Positions 43,744 through 53,433 of a stretch of 64,000 nt of DNA are shown here, piece by piece. Below the pieces are notes generated by a model. That model was not told where the DNA came from. It made no database searches and worked only from the letters and a program-made list of their open reading frames with translations. Origin of the DNA: Arthrinium phaeospermum (taxonomy: Eukaryota; Ascomycota; Sordariomycetes; Amphisphaeriales; Apiosporaceae); NCBI GenBank assembly GCA_006503535.1, contig QYRS01000002.1:4588001-4652000 (forward strand), in the 5' to 3' direction. Position numbers and translations under genes: made by a program. Numbering within the stretch: position 1 is the stretch's first letter; each line of letters opens with the position of its first letter.

Positions 43744-45773
43744 TCAAGACTTGAGAGCTTTCCTCGTCTTGGCTTCCACATGTAGGAACCCGTGAGGGTG
43801 CATAATCACCCGGTCGGACCATTCCATTGCCTCATCAGTACCAGGCATCATTTCCATGTCGTAACGACTGAACAAGTTACCCAGCATCAGATACATCTCC
43901 GCGTACGCAAGACTAAATTCTGGTCAGCAATGAAAAATCGAAACCACCCTACAACGCCCGGTTCGGTAGCAAAGAAAGGGGGTGGTGTCTTCTTACTTCT
44001 TCCCTACGCAGTCTGTCCTTCCCCACGAGAACGACACGAGCCAGTGCAAAAGCTCTTTGCCTCCTGGTCCCAGCCAGCGCTCGGGTCGGAACTCGTAGGG
44101 CTCGGGGAAAAGTTGCGGGTCCTTGTGGATCAGATCATGAGAGACTCCGACCTAGTTGATGGAGTATCAGCTCATCCGATTCAGTCAAACTGATCCAGTG
44201 ACAATGGGACTTACCGCATAACCTTCAGGGATGGTGTCTTTGATGGCCGGGACGTAAAGGCCGCCCTTTGGCACCGTTCGCGGAAGACGGCCAGGTATCA
44301 GGGTCGCCATGCGTAGACTCTCCTTTACGAAGCTGGTCTATGAAGATGTAAGCATGTGGTCAGCGTAGGACGATTTCCATATAAGTAGGGTCAACTCACG
44401 AAGTAAGGCAGGTTCTCGAGCTTCTGCAGTGGCATTCTGCCGTGGTCGTTGGTCTCCACCGCGTCAAGCTCCGACAAGACCTTCCGCCGTACCTCTGGGT
44501 ATTTGAGGAAGTAGTAGGTTGCATAGGCCATCTGGTTCGCCGGAGGCTCCGTACCACCGTTGAGAATCATGGCGCTCTCGTCGGCCAGATCCTCGAAACT
44601 CAAAGATTCGAGGTGTCTCCCTTCTTTCGCCGCTTCCTCCCGTTTCCGAAGGTTGTTAGTAATCATGCGATCGAAAATGGTTTCTTCGTGAGGGCTCTTT
44701 TTGGATGCTTCGTCTGGGTTGTACCGCTGCATGGCGTCCTGAGCCAGCGTCTCGAAGTACTGTAGGGGGATACGATCAGATTAGTGACGGAAACGGGGAG
44801 AGTCCGAGACTGTTCCACTTACCGTGACCATCTTGATATAGGTGGCGCTGAGCTTGGCGGCTAGCCATCGTGGACCATCGGTCACGACCTTCCGCAGAAG
44901 CGGCAAGTGGAGTGCGGTCCAGACGCCACTGGTAAAGAACTGCATGTCCTTCACCCTCTGCCTGAAGTCGGGCATCGAGATCATGTCCAGACTCTTTCCG
45001 AACAGTAGCTCAGACACCACATCGCTCTAGAGCCCCGGTATCAGTCGGTCTGCGTTACCCAAAAAGGGGGGATGAAAGACTTACCGTGTAGCAATAGAAC
45101 ATCTCATGCAGGGGTACTTCTTCCCCCTTATCTCTGCACTCGTCAATCTTGTGGAATATGCGATCTATTTCGTCATAGATGTAGTCTTCCATCATGTTGA
45201 CGCGACGTTTCGAGAAGACAGGATCCAGGACCTGGCGCTTCGCCCTGTGCGCCTCGACGGGAATGGTCATGGTCATGGCATTGGAGACGCCCACCGAGTA
45301 GGTGGCTGGGTCCTTGGTAAATCGTTTGGTACGATCGAAGATCCTGTGATTACTGTCAGAATACCAAACTTGGACTCTTTGCGTGCAAGGGGGCAGCTCA
45401 CTCATGGAAAACAGAAATGTCGTTGATATGGACCTCATTTGGGTTGAGTCTCACCACAGGTCCTATTTCACAATTTAGAAATCTGGATAGAATCTAATCA
45501 ATATTACAACCGTCAAAGCTTACCATATTTCTCATGGTATTTTGGGATCTGGTAGATATATCTTCCTTGCAAGTAGGCTTCATAGTATGCCTGCGGGAGG
45601 AAACTGACCCGGCAAAGGAACGGCCCGGGGAATCGGGCAAGCGGATGCAGTGTAAGGCGGTACACAACAAGCCCGGCCAAGTAGGTCAGATACAAGGCTC
45701 CGAGCGCCCCGACTGAGCTCCAAGTAAGGAGGCCACCCTCAAAGAAAGAAGATTGCTGGAAATTGAGAAACAT
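43744..45773 (-). CDS. cytochrome P450 monooxygenase (eight exons)
   Basis: complement(join(43744..43912, 43997..44151, 44215..44337, 44400..44759, 44823..45026, 45085..45343, 45402..45462, 45524..45773)), 526 aa; exon lengths sum to exact codons. I chose ATG 45773 because the upstream frame opens only at a TTG. The N-terminal membrane anchor (LTWSSVGALGALYLTYLAGLVVY) is followed by the hinge HPLARFPGP. Microsomal hallmarks: K-helix ESLR, PERF-type FRPERW, and haem loop FSWGRTDCVG with the ligand Cys at about 467. The I-helix reads NGGTEPPAN where most P450s have AGxDTT, so the acid is Glu and the usual Thr is replaced by Pro. It resembles fungal oxygenases of trichodiene-oxygenase type. It is divergent from a second P450, with about 675 bp between the ATGs, and probably belongs to the PKS cluster. 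Substrate unknown. Confidence 0.88.
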
Positions 45774-46448
45774 TGTGTGGGTACGTCCGTCCAAACAGCT
45801 CTGGCTTGTCAGAACCAAGATACGCGAACCTGGTCGTTGCGGAAAAGCGAAAGGAGTTTTAACAGCTGGCCTGAGACGCCCAGATCACGCAATAGATCTA
45901 GACGGTATAGTATACGGTATCAGACCAATGGTTGGACGACTGGCTTACGGTGCGTCAGCCCAAATGCAGTAAGGCGGAGCGATGCACCAATGCTTACCCT
46001 GCTCCGTCATCAGCCTCTTTTGGGAGCATGCATCGAAGGCAACGGCTCGCTAGATCCACCAATGGAAACGAATGGCGGTAAGCCCGCTGTAGAATTAAAC
46101 GAGAATCTCCAACGGACCGGGACATCTCCACGGCTTACCCACCACCACAACCTAGTACGGCTTTCTGTGCCGTTTCCGCTCTTGGCAGTATTACCGCCGC
46201 AGGTGCTAGCGTCTAGTCCTGTCACCTATTTCCTGTGCTAGATTATGCCCCTGGCAGAAACATAATGTGACAGGGTATCGTGACTCGCCTTACGTCTAGA
46301 AATGGGCGTGAAGAGATAGATCATCATAAGCAGACTCGACTTCAATTGATTGCTTGTATATGGTTTTATATCGCATCACCGGCTGAGCAGCTTCGCCCCA
46401 CCAATCGAGCGCATTGCCGTATTCTGTAGAGATACCCGATCAGACACA
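45774..46448. other. divergent promoter between two P450 genes
   Basis: 675 bp between start codons. I see no gene. It could coordinate both P450s; no cluster-factor site is clear enough to name. Confidence 0.45.
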
Positions 46449-48402
46449 ATGTCTCAGGAGACAACAATGGAGCTTCCATTTCTTGACCTGGGGGCTTCCC
46501 GGCCATCTCTCCTGGTGGTTGTTGCCGCGTTTGCCTCCTTCGCTGTCCTTTACCTACTATACTATACTGCACTCCCGAAACCGATACCCGGGATCCCCTA
46601 CCATGCGTCCTCGTCGCGCCGCCTCTTCGGCGACGTGCCGGCCATGATGGCGCACATCCGAAATGAAGACGGCACCTTCATCACCTACCTCGAGCAGACG
46701 CTGCAGACGCTCAACGCGCCCATGGTCCAGGTCTTCATCAAACCCTGGAGCCGCCCCCTGCTGATCCTCGGCGACTTCCGCGAGGCCCGCGACATCATGA
46801 TGCGCCGCACCGCCGAGTTCGACCGCTCGACGTCGTCCGGGGACCTCGTGCGGGGGCTGGGGCCGAGCCACCACATCCACCTCAAGACGTCCCCGGCCTG
46901 GCGCGCCCAGCGGCGGCTGATCCAGGACCTCATGAGCGCCGGATTCCTGCACTACGTCGCCGGGCCCGTCATGTACCAGAATGTGCTCTTGATGGTCGAT
47001 CTGTGGAGGATCAAGAGTCGGTTGGCGGGCGGTCGCCCGTGGGCTGCGTCCGAGGATGTCGACCATGTCGCTCTGGACTCGGTCCTTTCGTTTGCGTTTG
47101 GCGAGGACTTTGGTCGGCGTCACAGCGCTACCAGAGGATCGCTCGATGTCGTTACGGCCAACAGTTCCACAGGCGTGCAGTCCTCTAACAGATCAAGTGG
47201 CATGGACGAGCCCGTTGCCTTCGAAACTGTCCCAGCCGACGATGTCGTCAATGCTTCTTTGGAGCTGGTGGCCGCCGTCGAAGACGTCCAAGGCAGTCCG
47301 TTCCCCGACCTGAAGTGGTGGTGGGTGAACAACAAGCCACGCATCAAGCGGGCCACGCAAGTCAAGGAGAAATACATCCGAGACGAGGTCGCGGACGCCG
47401 TGAGGCGCCTCAAGTCCTCGACGGGAGAGGAGTTTGTGAAGTCTGCCGTCGACCACATGGTATTTCGCGAGAGCAAGATAGCGGAGAAGGAGGCGAGGAA
47501 GCCCGACTTCTTTTCTCGCGTGGTGATGGACGAGGTGAGTTTGCTCTACATTACCTACCACATTTAACCATTAGTGTAGGGAAGGGACAAGCTAACCGGG
47601 TATATGACACAGGTGTTTGGTTTCATCGTGGCCGGCAACGACACCTCCAGCACGTCTCTCAGCTGGGGCCTGAAGTACTTGGCCGACAATGCCACGGCGC
47701 AGTTCAAGCTACGCAAGGCCTTGGAGGCCGCCTTTGGACGAGCTGCGGCGGCGGGCGGCCAACCTACGATCCAAGACATCACCGAGTCCCAAATCCCCTA
47801 TCTTGACGCCGTCATTGAGGAGACTCTGCGGTGCTCCGCTACGGTCCCAGTGGTTGACCGTCAGGCTTCCACGGATACTGAACTTCTCGGCCATCGTGTG
47901 CCAAAGGGTAGCGTCGTCACGGTAAGCAGAAACAAGTTCAAGACCCTTCCTGGGCTCTGTATGCGCTCGAGGTATTCTTGGCTAACTTGTACATCGTAAT
48001 TAGTGCCTGGTAACTGGCCCCAGCATGATGAGCCCGGCATTCGAGATCGACGAGAAGCGCCGCACTGTCGATGCGTCTAAGCCCGACCGGCCAGTCCGGG
48101 CCTGGGACCCCGACGGAATGGCCCTATTCCAGCCCGAGCGCTGGCTCGTGGGTCAGGATGGTGCCTTTGACCCCTTGGCGGGGCCACAGCTGGCCTTCGG
48201 TCTGGGTACCCGTCAATGCTACGGGAAGCGGCTGGCGTATCTGGAGATGAGGACCCTTATTACTCTGGTGGTCTGGAACTTTGAGCTTCTGCCCTGCCCG
48301 CCGGCCCTGTCCGGTTCGAAGCCGATCCTGATCATGACGAACAGGCCTAAGGATTGCTACGTGCGGCTGCGGGAGGTTAAGAGGGGAACGGAGAGGCTGT
48401 AG
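46449..48402 (+). CDS. cytochrome P450 monooxygenase (three exons)
   Basis: join(46449..47534, 47613..47921, 48004..48402), 597 aa, all introns phase 0. The start is ATG 46449 (MSQETTMELPF); 46467 is a possible alternative. The N-terminal anchor is SLLVVVAAFASFAVLYLLYY, then PKPIPGIPYH as the hinge. The I-helix FIVAGNDTSSTS is canonical (AG-x-DT), the K-helix is EETLR, the PERF-type motif QPERW, and the haem loop FGLGTRQCYG places the ligand Cys at about 537. The protein is longer than a typical P450 (about 500-530 aa) because of an insertion rich in Ser/Asn between about residues 230 and 275. It belongs to a different family from the neighbouring divergent P450. Likely an endoplasmic reticulum oxidase acting on the cluster polyketide or peptide. 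Confidence 0.88.
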
Positions 48403-48560
48403 AGTTAGGAGGAACATACGATTTCTTTGCCTTACCGGCTTTTTATTCTCAGAATCTCTAAGACTACCCATCACTTACCTGATATGTAAGGATATATGAA
48501 AGGAAAATGCTACGTACCTGATCTTCGAGCAATAGGTATACAATCGTAAGGTTCCGCTGA

Positions 48561-49214
48561 TTAGCATAAGAGGTAATCAATAGCCATTCAGTCGATCTTC
48601 TCAGAAACCGAATCCATGAGCTCTTGCTCATTGTCATGGTGCTCATCCTGCATTGGCTCATCCTGAATTGGTTCATCCGGGACTTGCGCGGCATTGTCGA
48701 CGTTTGAGGAACGGGTGCGACGCCGCAATCGGTACTTTGCCTTCCACTTCTTAGCACAGTCGTCGCATTTGCTCCTCCCCGTCGCCACAGGCGATTCTCC
48801 ACAATGTGTACATATCTCCTGCGGCGGCTTTACCGAGTCGCGCCGAGGTGCAATCTGCCCCCCGTGGGAGGAAGAGTTGAGGCGGCGCTCCTTTTTCCGA
48901 TAGTACTGCATACGAATACGTTCAGCACACGCGTCGCACTTGGTCAGCCCCGTCCGCGCCGGCCTCGTCCCACAGCGCGCACACATCCCGCGCGCTTTCC
49001 ATGCCGCGCGTCGGTTGACAGAAGATGTGCCCCTTCTAGCCGCGGAGACCTTGGCCGCGCACGTTTCGCAGTCGACTCTCCCGTCTCGCGCCGGCGCGGA
49101 AACACATTTAACACACACTCCCTGTTCTTTCCGGGCATTATGCCGGGCTCTCTCCAATCTCGTCTTCCTGGCCCTGGCACTTTCTTCAACTGTCTGTTTC
49201 GGTAGAGGGGCCAT
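48561..49214 (-). CDS. CxxC-repeat protein D: three modules, stop codon inside the C-terminal motif
   Basis: Single exon; ATG 49214 to the first stop at 48588-48590 gives 208 aa. The range includes nine further in-frame codons up to TAA at 48561. Three modules: CVKC...CETC, CARC...CDAC and CTHC...CDDC, with basic linkers (RMQYYRKKERR, KAKYRLRRRTR) and an acidic tail (DEPIQDEPMQDEHHDNEQE). The N-terminus is short and lacks the MAT-x-D leader of A and C. The first stop, TGA, falls exactly where the other paralogues have Arg of DRM[AT]ID, and the codons after it still encode MAIDY. A single C-to-T change of CGA would explain it. The gene lies tail-to-tail with the second P450. The 13-bp element is at 49442-49454. 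Confidence 0.78.
48588..48590 (-). other. nonsense codon (TGA) at the conserved Arg of the C-terminal motif
   Basis: In-frame comparison with A, B and C places a codon for Arg (CGC, CGT and CGC there) at this position. The following five codons encode MAIDY. Confidence 0.7.
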
Positions 49215-49818
49215 CGTTGTTGGATCCTGAGATGGTAGCGTGGGTAGTTCCGCTCTACCCTTTGGCCGACTACAGCTGACCCTTGCTTGCTACTGTCTGG
49301 TCTGTTTGTATCTTTAGGATAGTAGGGATCATAGCGAGGACCATTGCATTGTTAGTCAAAGGCTACGCTATTAATATCACTAGAACCACATAATTTGGTG
49401 TACTGGAAGTCCTTGTTTCCAGATAAAGAATGGATAATGTGACAAAGACATTGTGAGCAAATCATAAAATACTTTTGGATTCATTCAATGTGCTAAGCTT
49501 CTGATATTTCTTTTTCGTTTTTAAAAGTGGTTCCCGCTAGTCACCTTACTCTAGGGGCAAGAATAGTTAATGCCTAAAGGGGGCTGTCTAGTATGCTGTA
49601 TGGATGTATAGCCCATATTATATCTTTATTTTAGTGACGTCTTAGTCGTTAAATTTATATTTGTAAATACTATTATTAGTATAATGAAGCAACTGCCATG
49701 AGATTTATTATTCTCAGTCTTGCACATCTCACAAGCTTAAAATAGGTTAAAACCGGTATAGTATAACTTATACGTAACAACAAGTAAGAAAGCGCATTCG
49801 AATTAGGTCAATATCCAA
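49215..49818. other. intergenic, promoter of CxxC-repeat gene D and AT-rich flank
   Basis: It contains the 13-bp element and additional half-sites (CATTGTTAGTCAAAGG at 49348-49363). AT-rich from about 49560 to 49800, with no open frame. Confidence 0.5.
49442..49454 (-). promoter_or_regulatory. 13-bp element ACAATGTCTTTGT upstream of paralogue D
   Basis: The minus strand has one mismatch (C to T) to the A/B element, about 228 bp upstream of the ATG at 49214. Confidence 0.5.
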
Positions 49819-51518
49819 TCAAGTACGAACAGACGAAAGCTTGAACCCGCCAGGACAAAGATCCTGAAACACCCGCCCCGGATCATACTTGGCCGCCACC
49901 TCCCTCAACCGCTGCACATTCGCCTTCCCGTAGCTCCCCAGCGGGTCCTGGCTGGGGTCCGCGTAGTTCAGGTACGTCCACCCCAGGTTCCCGTGCTCGA
50001 CGGTCCGGGCAAAGTCCTGGACCGCCTGGACCCACGTCTTGACCCGCGGGTACGCAAACGCCTCCTGCTCCGCCGTCTTCAGCATGGCCGCGGCCAGGAA
50101 CAGCACGCCGTCGTGCTCCTGCCGGTCGACGCCCAGGGCGTTGCCCCCCGTCGCGAGCGAGTGCTGCCCGAAGATGACCGGCAGCGGCTGGAAGAGGCAC
50201 TGGGTCCAGAAGTCGCCGTCGGGGACGTGGGACTTCAGCTCCTCCACGAGGCCTTCGTGCAGCTCGGCGGCTTTGGCGGTGATCCGCCGGTCGTTTTTCA
50301 GGGTGGCGGTGAACCAGATGTTGCTACCCCGCGCGGGTCAGTAAAGGCTGTGGCATGCTGTATTCATGTGGTGGAAGGGAACTTACCGGTATCCCTTCGG
50401 AAGATTGTGTGCTGGGTCGGAGACCAGCTCCGGTACGGTCGTGAACTTGCAGGTGTTCTGGATGGACGTCATTGCCTGCCACTTCTGGTAGGCGGCTGCG
50501 TTCTCCACGCCGGCTACCTGGACTGACATGGTGGCGATCCCGACGTCTTTAAATAGGGGCTATCCGGGACAGTCAGGATCGTGCAGAGGGTAAGTATATT
50601 CACATGTATCAGGTCACTCACTACATCACGCAGTCAGCTTTCATAACTTTGACCACATGAATTGTATAGTGTTGACTTACCAGTATAAGCAAAGAAGCAA
50701 AGCAGATTGCTATCCGGATCCTTATGCATATTCTCTGTAAAGTCCGCCAACGCATCGATCGCCGACTCCGTCAGCTGCTTGGGGAAGAAGGTCAAGCCGC
50801 CCCAGACGGGCCCGCTGCCGGGCAGCGTCCTCATGCGGAAGTTGGTGACGATGCCGAAGTTGTTGGACCCGCCCTTGAGGGCCCAGTAGAGATCCGCACA
50901 GCCGCCGTCCCGGTCCGCCGTCACGACCGTCCCGTCGGCCAGGACGACCTCGAACGCCTCGACGTTGTCGCACGCGAACCCTCTTCGGGGGGTGTAGAAG
51001 GTGTTGCCGCCCCCCAGGATCAGCCCCGCGACGCCGACGTTGCCCTCGCGCCCGCCCGCGACGACGCGGCCGTGCCGGTGCAGCTCGCGGTAGACGTCGC
51101 CCCAGAGCCCGCCGGGCCCGATGTCGGCCGTCTCGTCACCGCTCGGCCGCGTCCAGGCCAGGAGGCCCAGGTCCAGCGTCACGCCCCCCTGGATGTTGTT
51201 GGCGCCGGCCCACTGCGTGTGGCCCCCGCTGCGCACGGCGAAGCGCGTCTTGGTCGCGGCCAGGATCCGCACGGCGCTGGCGACCTCGTCCGCGCTCCGG
51301 GGCCGGACGATGCAGGCCGGCGCCAGCTTGGCGCTGTCGGACCAGTACGTGGCTTGACGCTCCGTGTAGGCGGCGTCGGCGGGGTGCAGGACCTCGAGGC
51401 CGGCCGCGGTGAACTTCGCCCCGGCCACGGCCAGAGGCGAGGCCGAGGCCGAGGCCGAGGCTGCGGGCGGCGCGGCCGGCTTGGGCGTGGGCGAGGGCTT
51501 CGACTGCAAACAACCCAT
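49819..51518 (-). CDS. FAD-linked (BBE-type) oxidoreductase with N-terminal MGC lipidation motif
   Basis: At least three exons. Exon 1 is 50681..51518, the last is 49819..50323, and a middle exon ends at 50387 with GTAAGT. The 5' edge of the middle exon is uncertain: AAAG at 50547 and TAG at 50560 both occur, and a small extra exon is possible. The FAD-binding PCMH domain shows CIVRPRSADEVASAVRILAA, then RSGGHTQWAG with the His that carries the flavin 8-alpha bond, and GLILGGGNTFYTPRRG. There is no Cys in the usual second attachment loop, so attachment is likely mono-covalent. The last exon has the BBE end: WTYLNYADP, then VQRLREVAAKYDPGRVF. There is no signal peptide; instead the protein starts MGCLQSKPSP, a myristoylation/palmitoylation signature, then an Ala/Ser tract coded by a (GAGGCC)n repeat. 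Likely a cluster oxidase performing oxidative ring closure or alcohol oxidation. Confidence 0.83.
51428..51460. repeat. GAGGCC hexanucleotide repeat
   Basis: About five units, the last imperfect, encode the alternating Ala/Ser stretch near the oxidase N-terminus. Probably length-polymorphic. Confidence 0.7.
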
Positions 51519-52191
51519 ATCAACGATTCGCGGAGCGTTTCAAAACCCCGAGTGGGATTGTAGATAGGGGGGTACGCGACAGGGATTCCCAGACTGCTGA
51601 CTAACCAAGGGGTTTTGCCTGCGGGCCGTTCCTTATTTGGCGTTGTCCCATTGATCCTATCTATATACAGCCGGCTGCATGCTGACCAGTTGTGCCGACT
51701 GATAAACCGTGCCCACTCGTCGCTTTGACACTGCAGAATAAGCATGCAGGGTAAGCCACACGGCAGCTGGGGCCTGGCGTAACGAAGCGGACTTCGAGGT
51801 TAGCGTGGGATTCCGATGACGCCCATGATGGCCGTGCCTTGGCGGGCCAGTTTCCAGGCTTGGAAGTTGGTCTCCGTCGCTCGGCGATAGGAGATCTGGA
51901 ACGCGAATTCCTCCGGCGCCATAATCACTTCTCCTCCGTTTCGTCATTTCCGGAAGCGAGGTCAAGAGATGTGGTGGCTCACGTCATCCTAAGCTTTCTT
52001 GTCCGAATTGGCAGCCGGCAATGGCATCCGGGCCACACTTGACGGTGGGGCCCCAGCCTGGTCCTGGTCAACGGACAATGCTACGATGAGATTGGACCCT
52101 AAGAACGGTATGCCAGAACGTGAAGACGAAGAAGAAGCAAATACTGATGATCTATGTATGATGTTCTGCTGCGCTAAGTAAAGTAGGCCCT
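51519..52191. other. intergenic region between oxidase and regulator
   Basis: The oxidase promoter and the 3' flank of the regulator gene. Frames here are short and unconserved, and no gene is supported. Confidence 0.45.
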
Positions 52192-53433
52192 TCACGGCAC
52201 GCGGGCCCTGTAGTTTATGTCGGCCCCGTACTGTAGTAATAAATCCACCCCGGCCTCGAAGCCGTTATCAATCGCCATGTGCAAGGGCGTCATGCCGCCC
52301 GTGTCGTAGCTGTTAATCAGCGCCGTGTTCGCGCAGCAGAGCTCGAGCAGGGCGCGCAAGACGCCCTCGCGGCGCTCCGACACGGCCCAGTGCAGGGCAT
52401 TGCGCTCGCCCTCGTCCACATCCCCGATCCGGGCCCCGTGCGACACCAGCGTCTTGACGACGGTCTCGAACCCGCCCATCACCGCGTAGTATAGCGGCGT
52501 CGCCCCGCTGCTGTCCCGCTCGTTGCAGTCCTTGGTGTGGCATATTAGCAGGCGCACGATCCGGTCGTTGCCCTTTTGCACCGCGATATGGAGAGGCCCA
52601 CGCCACGCCTTTCCCTCGGAGTCGGCGACTTGGGTGGGTGTGTGCGTGGTGGACTGATGCGTCACGGTTACGGCGGGAGTTGGGATATCGACGGGGGGGT
52701 TCACGCCCAGCCGGGGCGCGTCTTGGTGAGGCGTCGATGCTGGCAGATCGGCCGGGCTCTTGTGGTGCATGGCCTGGAGGAACTCGGGGTCCGAAAGCAG
52801 GAAGTCGATGGTCTCCAAGTCGTCGGCGGAGAAGGTGTGGTCCACAGGCACCGAGATGTGATTCTGCTCTGTGTGTCGCTCGGTGGCGAGCTGCTCGCTG
52901 GGCTGTGGCGATGGTATGTCACGGACCGCATCGTGGCCGTCATCCCACGACGACCCCAGCATCGAGGGGAGGCCAAAGAGGCTGAATTGGCATCGGTTGA
53001 CGGGATTGCTGTCCGGGACCTTCTCGGGCCCCAGATAGTTCCACACGTTGCTCGGCGGAGTCCCGGCGGCCGAGGCTGTCGACACGGTCCTGGTGGAAGA
53101 GGCGGGCGACATGGAATTGACCGAGTGGATCGCGCCCGTCACGGTCGTCGGTGGAGATGGGGGATGGGTCGGGGCGATGTAAACTGGCTTCGGGTCTATC
53201 GTGGCCATCGATTTGGTTGGCGGCGGCGGCGGGAGCGCGGGCTTCTCCGTCGCCATTTCTGTGGACTGGCCATTCTGCTGGCTTTGCTTCCCTGCGGTGG
53301 GTGCCCCTTTAGCTTCGACTGGGACAGGCTGGGTTCAATTGAGGGCATACTTACAGCGAAAGCGTCGCTGGGCCAGTCGGTTCTGCTCGCGACGACGGGC
53401 AATCGCCTCTTCTCTGCTACTTCGCGGGTCCAT
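52192..53433 (-). CDS. bZIP-basic-region/ankyrin transcription factor (ToxE type)
   Basis: Two exons, complement(join(52192..53291, 53355..53433)), 392 aa. The short first exon starts at ATG 53433 and holds the DNA-binding basic region RRREQNRLAQRRFR, with the N-x2-A-Q-x2-F-R signature of fungal AP-1-like bZIP proteins. No heptad of leucines follows; the sequence turns Gln/Ser- and Pro-rich at once. After a disordered middle come about four ankyrin repeats (GPLHIAVQKGNDRIVRLL, ATPLYYAVMGGFETVVKTL, NALHWAVSERREGVLRALL, MTPLHMAIDNGFEAGVDLL). A basic region plus ankyrins without a zipper is the layout of ToxE, the regulator of the HC-toxin cluster, and of related cluster regulators. It sits between the oxidase and the PKS, so a pathway-specific activator is likely. 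Intron borders GTAAGT/GCAG agree in phase. Confidence 0.87.
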
